From Elusimicrobia bacterium RIFOXYA2_FULL_47_53 (GTDB taxonomy: Bacteria; Elusimicrobiota; Endomicrobiia; Endomicrobiales; XYA2-FULL-47-53): a DNA stretch of 64,000 nucleotides. Both the position numbers and the translations under genes were made by a program. Below are positions 34,718 through 44,210 of this stretch, piece after piece (the stretch's first letter is position 1; the number at the start of each line of letters is the position of its first letter). The notes below the pieces were generated by a model. That model saw nothing but the letters and a program-made list of their open reading frames with translations. It was not told where the DNA came from and ran no database searches. The stretch lies in NCBI GenBank assembly GCA_001800315.1, contig MGVE01000010.1, forward strand, positions 1 to 64,000, read 5' to 3'.

Positions 34718-35740
34718 TTAAGCGCTCAAAACACTTTGGGTGAAGAAATAATAGACAATAAAGGCCTTAAGCCTCTTCACAAGACTGATCCTTCCGAAAG
34801 CCTCGGCGCTTATCCTGTTAAAATGCTGGAACGCCGCGGGCATATAAATCTTTTTATCCGAAGCGCCGCTTAGGGCAAAGAGTTTTTCGCTTTCATTGTA
34901 AGGGACAAGAGAATCAAAATAATTATGTATAAAAATTGTCCTGGCCTTTATATTCTTAATCCTTTTATCAACCGCCATATATTCAACCCACTCGCGGCAA
35001 TATCCGGGCAGTTCCGAATAGTACTTGTCAAACTTGATATAGTCAATGTTTCTGAGAAACCGGAATGTCTTTATTTCAGCGGCGCTTAGCCCCGAAGGGT
35101 CGCCCTTTATTACGGCTTTAAGGATACGCTCTCTCCTGCCGGACGGATAAGGCAAATACCAGTATTTCTGAGCGAGATAGTGCCCTTTAACAACCGCATC
35201 CGGCTCCGAGTACATCAGCTTATCCCCGGCTTTATAATAGCCGGCCAGGTTAAACAGAGTCATGTCCAGAAGGCTTGAGTAGCTGCCCCAGAATATAAAA
35301 AAATCAACCTTTTTAAGCAGTTTTTCGTCAGACTCGCAGGCCGCGGCCAATACCCCGTTAGAGTAGCAAAAAGACATAACTCCTTTTCTTTTATCCGGAA
35401 AAAGTTCGTTAAATCTTTGGAGAGCTCCGCGCGCCTCTCCCACCTCGTCATGCCCGATTTGAAATTGTGAAAGGCCTTTATTAAGAGGCACAAAAACCAC
35501 AAAACCCGTCTTAGAAAGTATCTCCGCGAAATTTACAAGTTCCGGGTCGTTTTTCCCCGCCTCTATCATTCCGTGAAGAAGAAAAATCGCCTTGCCGTTT
35601 TCATCGGAGCTGTCGGCCGGCCTGTACAGGTCATAAGAAATACCCGGCTCGTTAAAAACCTGTTTAATAACGGGCTTTTTTATATAGTCGGCATTGAAAA
35701 GCACGGACAGCATAACCAGCAAAGCAGTTAAATATGTCAT
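34718..35740 (-). CDS. Exported alpha/beta-hydrolase-fold protein
   Basis: 340 residues with an N-terminal hydrophobic signal (YLTALLVMLSVLFNA). The alpha/beta-hydrolase core shows AIFLLHGMIEAGK (oxyanion loop), a nucleophile elbow in MSFCYSNGVLAA (Ser in C-Y-S-N-G), an Asp in FIHNYFDSLVP and a His in AAFQHFNRI. The elbow is a relaxed form of GxSxG. Substrate unknown; ester or peptide hydrolysis is possible. Its ATG overlaps the stop of the cyclic-nucleotide-binding gene (ATGA), so both are coupled. Confidence 0.72.
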   Translation of the reverse strand: MTYLTALLVMLSVLFNADYIKKPVIKQVFNEPGISYDLYRPADSSDENGKAIFLLHGMIEAGKNDPELVNFAEILSKTGFVVFVPLNKGLSQFQIGHDEVGEARGALQRFNELFPDKRKGVMSFCYSNGVLAAACESDEKLLKKVDFFIFWGSYSSLLDMTLFNLAGYYKAGDKLMYSEPDAVVKGHYLAQKYWYLPYPSGRRERILKAVIKGDPSGLSAAEIKTFRFLRNIDYIKFDKYYSELPGYCREWVEYMAVDKRIKNIKARTIFIHNYFDSLVPYNESEKLFALSGASDKKIYMPAAFQHFNRISAEAFGRISLVKRLKAFIVYYFFTQSVLSA

Positions 35741-36195
35741 TTTATCGCGGAACCGGCGTTCCCTGACCTTTCCTGCGCGACCTGCCGCACCTTCCGCAGC
35801 ACTTCGGGGCTGTCTTCCAATACTTTGTTAAAATCGTTTCTGTTAATGATAAAAAACTCCGACGGCTCTGCCGCCACAACGGTGGCCGAGGTCGGAGTAT
35901 CGTAAATCAAAGACATTTCGCCGAAAAAATCGCCCGCGGAGAGATTGTTCAGTTTTTGCTTTGAAAACCACCCCTTTTTCCTGTAAACCAGGCAGCCGCC
36001 TGACTTAATGACAAAAAGAGATTTTCCCTCCCGGCCCTCTTTTATCAGCTTTCTGCCCCTGGGAGCCGTTATTTTGGCGAACTGCTCAATGACCCGGTCC
36101 ATATTTTTAATGGGTATTGAAGCGAAAAAGTTAATTTTCTTCAGCGCCGAGAAAAGCTGTTTAAGTTCATCCTCCGCGAGAGCTCTCTTTTCCAT
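35737..36195 (-). CDS. Cyclic-nucleotide-binding-domain protein
   Basis: 152 residues, almost all one CNBD/cupin domain (about 20-140): GRKLIKEGREGKSLFVIKSGGCLVY, LSAGDFFGEMSLIYDTPTSATVVA with the phosphate-binding cassette FGEMSLI-TPTSATV. No DNA-binding domain is attached, so it is not a CRP-type regulator. It may sense a cyclic nucleotide and act on its hydrolase neighbour, with which it overlaps by 4 nt. Confidence 0.85.
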   Translation of the reverse strand: MEKRALAEDELKQLFSALKKINFFASIPIKNMDRVIEQFAKITAPRGRKLIKEGREGKSLFVIKSGGCLVYRKKGWFSKQKLNNLSAGDFFGEMSLIYDTPTSATVVAAEPSEFFIINRNDFNKVLEDSPEVLRKVRQVAQERSGNAGSAIK

Positions 36196-36206
36196 TTAAC
36201 CCCTTT

Positions 36207-38480
36207 TCACAGCTCTTCCGGTCCGCCCATAAAGCTGCCTATTTTAAAACCGTCAAAGTTATTTACATGTTTCTTCCCGCCGGCCTGCTGCTTGGCGGTT
36301 CCCGGCTTTACATCGGGAGCTTTTCCTCCGGAAATTCTGCGAAGGGAGATCCTTTTTAGTTCGGCGTCCACTTCAAGAACCTCAACAGAAAGAGTATCGC
36401 CCACGGCGACAATTTCATAGGGATTTTTTATAAACGCGTCGCATAGCTGGGAAATGTGAATAAGCCCGTCCTGATGCACCCCGATATCCACAAATACTCC
36501 GAAATTCGCGACATTTGTGACCGTGCCCTTGAGCACCATGCCAGTCGCGAGGTCCTCTATCTCATTGATGGTCTCAGAGAATTCAACATTCTTAAACTCC
36601 GTCCTCGGATCCAGGCCGGGCTTTCTTAATTCCTTTACGATGTCCTGAAGGGTTAAGAGGCCTTTTTCCGCCGTTACATATTTTTCCAGGTTAATTGAGT
36701 CTATTAATTTGGCGTTGCCTATCATTTCTTTTACGGAAACACCCAGATCGGCAGCCATTTTTTCAACTATGGGATAAGACTCCGGATGAATAGTGGAATT
36801 GTCCAATGGATTTGAAGAGTTCCTGACTTTAAGGAAGCCCGCGCACTGCTCAAACACCTTATCGCCCAGCTTCGGAACTTTTCTGAGCTCCTGTCTTTCG
36901 GTAAATTTACCGTTATCGCTGCGGAACTTAACGACATTCTCGGCGATAGCCGGCCCTATGCCAGAAACATAGCTCAAAAGCGCCGTGGAAGCGGTATTAA
37001 GATCCACCCCCACGAAGTTCACGCAGGATTCAACCGTCAGGTCCAGCGAGCGTTTGAGCTCTTTTTGGTTAACATCATGCTGGTACTGTCCCACGCCAAT
37101 TGCTTTGGGGTCAATTTTCACAAGTTCGGCAAGCGGATCCTGCAGCCTGTGCGCTATGCTGATAGCGCCTCTGGCTGTGACATCCAGGTCGGGGTACTCC
37201 GCGCCGGCAAGCTCGGAAGCCGAGTAAACGGAAGCTCCCGCTTCGCTGACAATAACACAATCAATATTTTTCTTGTGTTTCTTCAAAAGCTCTTTAACAA
37301 AATGATACGCCTCTTTTGAAGCGGTTCCGTTGCCTATGGCGATCAGCTGCGGCTCGTATTCATCTATCAGGTCCATCATTACCGCCTCCGAGCCGAGATA
37401 ATCGTTTTCGGGAGGCGTGGGATAAATGGCGTGAAATTCCTTGAAATCGCCTTTTTCATCCACTACCGCTATTTTGCATCCGGTCCTGTAGCCGGGGTCA
37501 ACGCCTATCGTAATTTTTGAACCGGCCGGAGGGGCCAAAAGGAGATTTCTCAGGTTCTTGGAGAATACGCTTATCGCCTCTTCTTCGGCCCGCTGAACGG
37601 CCTTCATGAAAACCTCAACCTGTATTGAAAGCGCTATAAGCCTGTTGTAGGCGTCGGCGCAGGCGTCTTCCAGCTCAATTTTGAAAAGCAGAGGCCTGTT
37701 TTTTATGACCGTCATTTTGATGGTCGCGACTATGTACTCGTCGTCAACTATAACTTTCCACTGCAAAACCTCTTCCTTAGCTCCCCGGCGTATAGCCAGG
37801 ATGCGGTGCGAAGGCGCGTTTTTAATAAGCTCCGAGGTGTTGTAATAGGTGCTGTATTTTGTTTTAACCTCGGCAAACTCTTTTTTCGCGGTTGATTTAA
37901 CGGTCCCGTTGTCGGAGATATATTTTCTTACCCAGCCCCTTATAAGAGGGTTGTCTGAAATGCGCTCGGCTATTATGTCTTTTGCCCCGTCAATCGCGTC
38001 TTTTTCTTTTTCAACGCCTTTTTCTTTATTGATAAAAGGCGCCACCAGTTCTTCTTTTGTTTTTCCGCCTGAGGCCTGAGCGGACAGCATTAAATCGGCC
38101 AGAGGCTCCAACCCCTTCTCTTTGGCGACCGCGGCCCTTGTTTTTATCTTGATTTTGTAAGGCAGGTACATATCCTCAAGCGCGACCTTATCGGTGCACT
38201 CAAGGATTTTTTTATTAAGCTCAGGTGTCATCTTTTTCTGGTTTTCAATACTTTTAATAATCGCGGCCTTTCTGGCCTCAAGCTCGCGGTAATACTCCAG
38301 CCTGTCGGAAATCGTGCGGATAACCGTTTCGTCCATGCCGCCGGTTTTCTCTTTTCTGTAACGGGCTATAAACGGTATTGTGGCGCCGCTCTCAAGAAGC
38401 ATTATGGTGTTCACGACAGGCTCCAGCGGCAGCCCCACATCTTTTTGTATGCTGTTGACTACGAAATACACTCCTTCCAT
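36207..38480 (-). CDS. tex: Tex-family RNA-binding transcription accessory protein
   Basis: 757 residues, full family length: the N-terminal helical region (IPFIARYRKEKTGGMDE), the YqgF/RuvC-like domain (KITIGVDPGYRTGCKIAVVDEKG), the helix-hairpin-helix pair (VNFVGVDLNTASTALLSYVSGIGPAIAENVV) and a C-terminal S1 domain (GTVTNVANFGVFVDIGVHQDGLIHISQL). A short Lys/Gly-rich tail follows. Tex binds nucleic acid and affects transcription and stress survival in several bacteria. AGGGAGAGG precedes ATG. The start of the CNBD gene lies 11 nt beyond its 3' end. Confidence 0.95.
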   Translation of the reverse strand: MEGVYFVVNSIQKDVGLPLEPVVNTIMLLESGATIPFIARYRKEKTGGMDETVIRTISDRLEYYRELEARKAAIIKSIENQKKMTPELNKKILECTDKVALEDMYLPYKIKIKTRAAVAKEKGLEPLADLMLSAQASGGKTKEELVAPFINKEKGVEKEKDAIDGAKDIIAERISDNPLIRGWVRKYISDNGTVKSTAKKEFAEVKTKYSTYYNTSELIKNAPSHRILAIRRGAKEEVLQWKVIVDDEYIVATIKMTVIKNRPLLFKIELEDACADAYNRLIALSIQVEVFMKAVQRAEEEAISVFSKNLRNLLLAPPAGSKITIGVDPGYRTGCKIAVVDEKGDFKEFHAIYPTPPENDYLGSEAVMMDLIDEYEPQLIAIGNGTASKEAYHFVKELLKKHKKNIDCVIVSEAGASVYSASELAGAEYPDLDVTARGAISIAHRLQDPLAELVKIDPKAIGVGQYQHDVNQKELKRSLDLTVESCVNFVGVDLNTASTALLSYVSGIGPAIAENVVKFRSDNGKFTERQELRKVPKLGDKVFEQCAGFLKVRNSSNPLDNSTIHPESYPIVEKMAADLGVSVKEMIGNAKLIDSINLEKYVTAEKGLLTLQDIVKELRKPGLDPRTEFKNVEFSETINEIEDLATGMVLKGTVTNVANFGVFVDIGVHQDGLIHISQLCDAFIKNPYEIVAVGDTLSVEVLEVDAELKRISLRRISGGKAPDVKPGTAKQQAGGKKHVNNFDGFKIGSFMGGPEEL

Positions 38481-38599
38481 TTCCTCTCCCTGTAAACCTT
38501 ATTATTTTATTATTGCGTCGTTTGCCCGCGAACATATAACAAGCCGCGATAAAAACCGCGGCCGCGTAAATCAAAAGAAAGCCTGCCTATTCCTCAAAG

Positions 38600-39718
38600 C
38601 TATTGTTTATCAGCGCCGCTTTTTCTATTGCCAAAAGCCAGATGGCCCTGAAATTCAACAAGATAGATGTTTAAGATCGTAAGAAATATCGCGGCTATCA
38701 GCGGCCCGATTATAAAACCCGCCGGCCCGAACATCACTATACCGCCCAAAGTTGAGAAGAAAACGATAAGATCGTGCATTCCAGAGTGCATTCCAACGAT
38801 CCTGGGGCGGAGAAAATTATCAATCAGGGACACAACAAAAACGCTTAAAAGTATTATCGCTATGCCGTGAAAGGTGTCACCCAGGATTATCTGAACGACT
38901 CCCGTTGGAATAAGCACGGCTCCGGGCCCGACAAAAGGAATCAGGGCAAAAACAAACATTACAATACCCCAGAGCATCCAGGCGTCTATACCGAAAATAA
39001 GGAGGATCATGGTGCCGAGAAAACTCTGGATGAGAGCGACCAGAAGGGTACCCTTAACAGTCGCGCTGGATATCGCGGCAAACTTGTTGACTATCAGGTC
39101 CTTGTGCTCGGAGCTTAAAGGGACAACAGACCTGATCTTACCGATTATTTTCTGGCCGTCCCTCAAAAGATAAAATATTGAAAAGAGAATTATAAAAAGA
39201 TCTATTATTCCGCGAAGCGTGGCCCTTGATGTAGTTTTTATTACAGACGCCACAGTATTAGCGAGATTTTTGACGGCATCGTGAACAATGGCATTGAGGT
39301 CTATTCTGCCTATATCAAGCCACCTGCCTACCTGAGTGCTTTTAATCTGGCCTATTATGCCGGTTTCTCCCCGCTGTGCCAGTTCCCTTAACCTGGGCTC
39401 AGCCGTCTGAAAAAGGTCTACGGCCTGAGATAAGACTATTTTAAATATTATAAATACCGGTATAAAGACGACTATCAGTACAATAAGACAGCTGAAAAAT
39501 GCCGCCACGCCGCGCCGGTTTCCGAAAAGTTTTAAGAGCAGTTCAAAGACAGGGAAAATTATCGTGGCAAAAACGGCGGCAAGAATTATCTCAATAATAA
39601 AAATCCTGATGACGCCTAAAAAAGCCGCTAGGGAAAGCATAAAAGCTATGAGGAGGAAATATTTAGCAAATCTGCGGTCATCCGCTGTCACTTCGTTCTT
39701 GCTGGTTTCATTAGTCAT
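38600..39718 (-). CDS. AI-2E family transporter
   Basis: 372 residues with about eight membrane helices in the PerM/AI-2E pattern: a pair at the N-terminus (LIAFMLSLAAFLGVIRIFIIEIILAAVFATIIF), a long periplasmic segment, then VALIQSFLGTMILLIFGIDAWMLWGIVMFVFALIPFVGPG and NFLRPRIVGMHSGMHDLIVFFSTLGGIVMFGPAGFIIGPL, the most conserved family block. Members have been linked to autoinducer-2 export, peptide or Na+/H+ transport; the substrate here is open. GGAGAT precedes ATG. Confidence 0.88.
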   Translation of the reverse strand: MTNETSKNEVTADDRRFAKYFLLIAFMLSLAAFLGVIRIFIIEIILAAVFATIIFPVFELLLKLFGNRRGVAAFFSCLIVLIVVFIPVFIIFKIVLSQAVDLFQTAEPRLRELAQRGETGIIGQIKSTQVGRWLDIGRIDLNAIVHDAVKNLANTVASVIKTTSRATLRGIIDLFIILFSIFYLLRDGQKIIGKIRSVVPLSSEHKDLIVNKFAAISSATVKGTLLVALIQSFLGTMILLIFGIDAWMLWGIVMFVFALIPFVGPGAVLIPTGVVQIILGDTFHGIAIILLSVFVVSLIDNFLRPRIVGMHSGMHDLIVFFSTLGGIVMFGPAGFIIGPLIAAIFLTILNIYLVEFQGHLAFGNRKSGADKQ

Positions 39719-39836
39719 ATTATCTCCGGTGGTTCATTGAGTTTAAATATCCTACCCATTTGGCCGCATTTTGTCAACACTGCCGCCGTGCTGAGTGATT
39801 TTGGCGTTAAATCTTCGGCCCGCGCCGGCCTTCCGG

Positions 39837-40733
39837 CTAAACGCCGGCAAGATTTTCGGATAGTTGTTGCGGGCTTCTCGCGCCGACAATCGCGCAGGAG
39901 ATATTTTCGTTTTTCAAGGCCCAGGTGAGCGCGTAGGCCGCCGGAGTTTGTCCGGCAGATCTCGCCTCGGCAATAAAATCCCTCAGCCTCGGAGCGCAGT
40001 CGTCAATATTTTTATCACAAAAAAAATCGTCCCGTTTTCTGTGGTCGTCCATAGGGAGGCCGAGTACCCTGTCTTTTGTCATACAACCCGAGAGGAAACC
40101 CTTTTTCAGCACGCCGTAGGCAAGCACAGCTATGCCGTTCTTTTTGCAAAAATGCAGAAGTTCGCTCTCAATCTCTCTCTCCAGATAATTATAGGGAAGC
40201 TGAATGGAAACAGGCAGGCCCAGAGGTATTACGCGCTTAAGCTGATCCACGCTGAAATTACAGACTCCGGCGTTTTTTATCTTTCCCTCGGCTTTCAAGC
40301 CAAGAAGCGCCGACCAGCCCTCTTCTATGGCGCTCTCAGGCAATGGCCAGTGAATCTGGTAAAGGTCAATAGCCTCAACTCTAAGCCTTCTGAGGCTTTC
40401 CTCTGCCTCGCGCCTTATGCTGGCGGAAGTTAATTTTTTATCTATCCTTCTTTTCTCGTCCCATAGAAGGCCGCACTTGGTAGCGATAAAAGGTTTGACG
40501 CTCAAATCCTTTACCACCCCGCCAATGACTTCCTCGGAATGGCCGAAACCGTAGAGAGGAGCGGTATCAATCCAGTTAACCCCAAGTTCCATCGCCCGGC
40601 CTATGGTGGCCGCCGACAATTTATCGTCCTGCGGACCCCAGGAATAACGCCAGCCTCCTCCGCCAAAGGCCCAGCTGCCAAGCCCCGCGCGAGAAAATTC
40701 AAGTCCGTCTCTGCCAATCTTAACTATATTCAT
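39837..40733 (-). CDS. Aldo/keto reductase
   Basis: The ORF reaches 40784, but the first 17 residues overlap the preceding gene; the Met at 40733, five nt after that gene's stop, starts the conserved fold (VKIGRDGLEFSRAGLGSWAFGGG), giving 298 residues. The AKR catalytic set is visible: DTAPLYGFGHSE (Asp and Tyr), FIATKCGL (Lys) and LYQIHWP (His). It reduces aldehydes or ketones with NAD(P)H. It is the last gene of a four-gene run 44023-39837. Substrate unknown. Confidence 0.85.
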   Translation of the reverse strand: MNIVKIGRDGLEFSRAGLGSWAFGGGGWRYSWGPQDDKLSAATIGRAMELGVNWIDTAPLYGFGHSEEVIGGVVKDLSVKPFIATKCGLLWDEKRRIDKKLTSASIRREAEESLRRLRVEAIDLYQIHWPLPESAIEEGWSALLGLKAEGKIKNAGVCNFSVDQLKRVIPLGLPVSIQLPYNYLEREIESELLHFCKKNGIAVLAYGVLKKGFLSGCMTKDRVLGLPMDDHRKRDDFFCDKNIDDCAPRLRDFIAEARSAGQTPAAYALTWALKNENISCAIVGARSPQQLSENLAGV

Positions 40734-40738
40734 ATAAT

Positions 40739-42745
40739 TTACCAGTACCAGTGCGAGGCGCCGGTGTTTAAAACTTCCTTCCACATTGCCGTTGGTTCCA
40801 TGCAGAGGTAAACCCGCGCGCCGCTGGCGCCTTTGTTGATCCAGGATGACATCTTTTTATAAATCTCAGCCCTTAATGCGGTGTGGTATCTTATTTTTTT
40901 ATCAAAACCCGCGAGCATCTCATCGTAGAGAAAAGCCGCGCCGGGGAAACGCTTCTCGGCCGCCGCTTTTAAAGACCTGTGAAACCGCAGAGTTCCCAGG
41001 CTTATCCATTCAATTCTCGGCACCGCCTCAAGCATCATGTCAACAACTTCCCTGTATTCTTTTTCCCAGGAGGGAAAATATATTATCGGATCAAAATGAA
41101 AACCAATTTTATAACCGGCCTCAAAGCATTTTTTCGCGGCGGCGAGCCTCTTCTCCAGAGAAGCGGAGCCCAGCTCGTTATCTTTTACAACGGAGCCCGG
41201 ATTTAAAGACCACGAAACCACGGTTTTACCATTATGCTCCAGGCCGATAAGGTTTGACACATTATCGCTTTTTGTTTTTAGCTCAAACAAAACATTTTTT
41301 GCGCTGAAATATGGCACAAGGCGTTTGGAATACCCGGTTATATGGTCAAGCGCGAGCGAATCGGTAAACTCTCCGGTGCCGATTCTTAACAGCCGCTCCG
41401 CCTGTCCCAAAAGGTATTCGTCAAATTTTTCAACAAAATCTTCAACATTTGAGTCAATTACTATGCCGGGGCTGTTGGTGTAATGCTGAAGGTAGCAATA
41501 ACTGCAGTCATACGGACAGCCAAACCCCAAATTAATGACATGGTAATCGCAGCAGACCGCGCCTTTTGTACAGGGACAGGCCTTAGCAAAATCCCATTTT
41601 TGCTCCGCCACAAAAAGCTCTCTTTTCCCAAGGCCCGGAGCAGCCCTTCCGGCAGACCGGTAATCCTTCAGGCTTGCAATCTGCTCGCACGGCACATCGG
41701 GATAAAGCCGCCTGACATTTTCCGCCAGGAGGCTTCCTGCCGAAGCATTTTCAATAAATATCCTTTCCGGATAAAAAGCTCCCCGGTGTTTTATTTCATC
41801 TGTCGCCGCCTCTTCTAATTTCGGGAAGAATACCGAAAACTCCTCCAAAGCGTGAGTCACGGGATACCTTCTCTTTATCAGATACTGCTTTATCTTTGAA
41901 AATTTGTCCAGAAACCCCAGTTCCCTCTCACCGATCGCGCGGGCAATTTCCCCCTCCGACAAGATATCCTCAGCCGGTTTACCCTCGCGTTTTGATATTT
42001 CAAAGACAAGCCTGGATAATTCATTTAATTTGTTAACTCCGAGCTTAAGCCCGGTTTTTTCAAGAACCAGCTCGCGCAAAGGCTGCTTTGCGCCGCCTGA
42101 CAAAAAATCAAGGGAGGTTTTTACCGCCCTGTCGCGGGCAATAATAATTTTCTCTCTGTCAGCCGCGGAATGCTTTCCGTCAAAAGGTTTGACGAACGGC
42201 TGGTCGGTCACATACAAAACTGCCGCTGCCGCCATCCCAAGCCGCTTTGCCTCGGCATAAAAGTAAAACAGCTCAAGATCCAGCGCTCCGACGCCTTTAC
42301 CGGAGAGATTGCTAACCAGTTCCCTGCTCTCGTTCTCCACGGAATCAACACTGCAGACCGCGGGCTTTGAAATATTTATGCCGTTTGCAGTAAAATATTT
42401 CTCAAGCTCCTTAAAATACTTCTCTTCCGGTTCCGTGCTCTGCTCTTTCAGATTTTGAGCCCGGGACGGCAGCGCTATTGCGCCTATTTCCAGCCCTCCT
42501 ATGGCGCCGCAACTTCCGAGAAAAAGCAATTTCTTGACCCCGGAGGCTTTAGCCAGAGCCATGGCGCTTTTAACAGCTTTCTCGCCGATACCGCAGCGTA
42601 TTACGGCCATCCTGCCGCTATGCAAAACTCTTAAACCGTAAAGGTCAAGGGATCTGCTCCCGGGAAGATGCTGAGAAAAATACCGTTCAGGCAAAAAGGG
42701 AGTTATTATTACTTCGGAAGCTGAGAAACCTGTGTTTGATGGCAT
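40739..42745 (-). CDS. Nucleoside phosphorylase-like domain fused to a spore photoproduct lyase-like radical SAM domain
   Basis: The ATG at 42745 (one nt after the previous stop, TAAAATG) fits better than the ORF start at 42790, which overlaps the ATP-grasp gene. The protein has 668 residues. Residues about 1-220 resemble the PNP/MTA nucleosidase fold (RCGIGEKAVKSAMALAKASGVKKLLFLGSCGAIGGLEIGAIAL, VDSVENESREL, ALDLELFYFY). A helical linker follows. Residues about 320-668 resemble the SPL family: FYPERIFIENAS, the radical-SAM cluster motif CPYDCSYC (about 410-417), LQHYTNSPGIVIDSN and GFHFDPIIYFPSWEKEY. I do not recognise this fusion as a described family. Possibly a repair or salvage enzyme for damaged nucleosides. 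Confidence 0.8.
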   Translation of the reverse strand: MPSNTGFSASEVIITPFLPERYFSQHLPGSRSLDLYGLRVLHSGRMAVIRCGIGEKAVKSAMALAKASGVKKLLFLGSCGAIGGLEIGAIALPSRAQNLKEQSTEPEEKYFKELEKYFTANGINISKPAVCSVDSVENESRELVSNLSGKGVGALDLELFYFYAEAKRLGMAAAAVLYVTDQPFVKPFDGKHSAADREKIIIARDRAVKTSLDFLSGGAKQPLRELVLEKTGLKLGVNKLNELSRLVFEISKREGKPAEDILSEGEIARAIGERELGFLDKFSKIKQYLIKRRYPVTHALEEFSVFFPKLEEAATDEIKHRGAFYPERIFIENASAGSLLAENVRRLYPDVPCEQIASLKDYRSAGRAAPGLGKRELFVAEQKWDFAKACPCTKGAVCCDYHVINLGFGCPYDCSYCYLQHYTNSPGIVIDSNVEDFVEKFDEYLLGQAERLLRIGTGEFTDSLALDHITGYSKRLVPYFSAKNVLFELKTKSDNVSNLIGLEHNGKTVVSWSLNPGSVVKDNELGSASLEKRLAAAKKCFEAGYKIGFHFDPIIYFPSWEKEYREVVDMMLEAVPRIEWISLGTLRFHRSLKAAAEKRFPGAAFLYDEMLAGFDKKIRYHTALRAEIYKKMSSWINKGASGARVYLCMEPTAMWKEVLNTGASHWYW

Positions 42746-42746
42746 T

Positions 42747-43778
42747 TTAGGCCGGCTTATTCCCGCGGGCTCTCTTAAGCCCGAGGCCAATTATAATATT
42801 TATAAGTTTTCCGAAGGGTATGCCGCCTTTCGCGGCGGAAGCGGCGAAATCTTCGCTCTCGCAGAGCTCGGGGTTGGCGTTCGCCTCAATAACGCGGAAA
42901 TCGCCGTCCGCCCTTAAGCGCAGGTCAAACCTGGCATAAGCGTCCAGCCCGAGCGCCGAATAAGCTTTTTCACACACGGACTTCATATTTTTTAGAACCA
43001 CCGGATTAATATAATCGGCGGCTTCGTTTTTTATGTCCCATTTTTTTCTGTAATTGTCATCCCATTTGGCGCTGTAAGTCGCTATTTTGCCGTCTTCCCG
43101 CTTCATCTTATTAAACTTCAGCTCCCAGGGCGGCAAAACGGTAACTTTTCCTCCGTAGCCGAAAACTCCGAAATATATCTCTCTGCCCGGAACATACTCC
43201 TCTACAATGGCGTCTTTTCCAAGGCTGTTATGTATATGCGAAACGCGCAAAAGGCATTGCTTTTCATCGGCGGCCAGCGACCGGCGGCTTATCCCGCAGG
43301 AGGCCTCCTCATTTAACGGCTTTACAAAAAACGGGGCCGATAGCTTGGACAGGCCGGCCGTTTTTTCGCCTCTGCGAGCCACAATAAAACCGGGCGCGGG
43401 AATGGAATGATGTTTTAAAATTGTTTTGGAAACCGCTTTGTTGTTACACAAGACAAGCGGCACTGGAGAACAACCTGTGAAGGGAACTCCGAGCATTTCA
43501 AAAAGCGCCGGGAGGTTATATTCGTTAATGTATTCGCCGAGACAGCCTTCGGCAAGATTAAAAACTATATCCGGCGCGTCTTCCGCAATCTCAGACATCA
43601 ACCGCGAAGGGTCGCCGCTGACAGCAAGGGTTCTTATATTATGCCCGGATTTCTTCAGCGCCCTGAAAACCGATATTTCCGTGCTCCACTCGGGAGTTTT
43701 GCAAAGAGCTGAATAAAAACGCTCCTCCGGCATATCTGCTGAGCCGTCGTGCGCGAGCAGTATGTTAAGCTTTTTCAT
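42747..43778 (-). CDS. D-alanine-D-alanine ligase-like ATP-grasp protein
   Basis: 343 residues with the ATP-grasp order of Ddl: an N-terminal domain (DIVFNLAEGCLGEYINEYNLPALFEMLGVPFTGCSP), a central domain (FFVKPLNEEASCGISR, IVEEYVPGREIYFGVFG) and a C-terminal Mg-binding block (ARFDLRLRADGDFRVIEANANPEL). It lies with the phosphorylase-SPL fusion rather than with cell-wall genes. A Ddl-like paralogue joining another pair of substrates is as likely as true D-Ala-D-Ala ligase. Its ATG overlaps the stop of the small membrane protein gene. Confidence 0.82.
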   Translation of the reverse strand: MKKLNILLAHDGSADMPEERFYSALCKTPEWSTEISVFRALKKSGHNIRTLAVSGDPSRLMSEIAEDAPDIVFNLAEGCLGEYINEYNLPALFEMLGVPFTGCSPVPLVLCNNKAVSKTILKHHSIPAPGFIVARRGEKTAGLSKLSAPFFVKPLNEEASCGISRRSLAADEKQCLLRVSHIHNSLGKDAIVEEYVPGREIYFGVFGYGGKVTVLPPWELKFNKMKREDGKIATYSAKWDDNYRKKWDIKNEAADYINPVVLKNMKSVCEKAYSALGLDAYARFDLRLRADGDFRVIEANANPELCESEDFAASAAKGGIPFGKLINIIIGLGLKRARGNKPA

Positions 43779-44023
43779 TTATTTTTAAACCAGTTGCGAG
43801 GATTGAGGTATTTGCGGTAATGAGTCAAAAGCTCTTTGCCGAGCATAAGCCCGCCGATCCAGGTCAGCGCCTGGCCGCCGATGACAAGGACAGCCGTCAA
43901 AACACCCTTTTGCTTAAGAGAGAGCGGCATAAATGGCACATAGGCTATTACCGGAATAAAGAGAAGTGAAAAGATTACCAGCCCCAGCCCAACCCATTTT
44001 AATATTGATTTTTTCTTTTCCAT
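43775..44023 (-). CDS. Small two-helix membrane protein
   Basis: 82 residues, TM helices at about 9-31 (WVGLGLVIFSLLFIPVIAYVPFM) and 38-60 (KGVLTAVLVIGGQALTWIGGLML), Lys-rich ends (MEKKKS, RNWFKNK). This resembles the small transporter-suffix type proteins found beside transporters, but no transporter is adjacent. It is first in the run of genes down to 39837. Function unknown. Confidence 0.65.
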   Translation of the reverse strand: MEKKKSILKWVGLGLVIFSLLFIPVIAYVPFMPLSLKQKGVLTAVLVIGGQALTWIGGLMLGKELLTHYRKYLNPRNWFKNK

Positions 44024-44070
44024 GTTTAAGTTATATCAAATATTGCCTGCGTGGGCAACCGGCTGTAAAT

Positions 44071-44102
44071 CAGTGATAAGTGATAAGCGGTAAGTTTTAA
44101 GT
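44071..44102. repeat. Short iterated repeat GTGATAAGTGATAAG, third copy
   Basis: CAGTGATAAGTGATAAGCGGTAAGTTTTAAGT lies directly before a TGAGTCAGTTGAAAAA element end. The same pair of motifs recurs at 44480-44520, which makes this a roughly 35-bp direct duplication. Confidence 0.6.
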
Positions 44103-44210
44103 TGAGTCAGTTGAAAAACCCTTAATATGGCCCCCGCAGGGAGATCAGTATGACGGCTTGGTTTGTGACTTTAAGACACTTAGGGGCTTTTTGTTTTCCA
44201 TACCCCTTCC

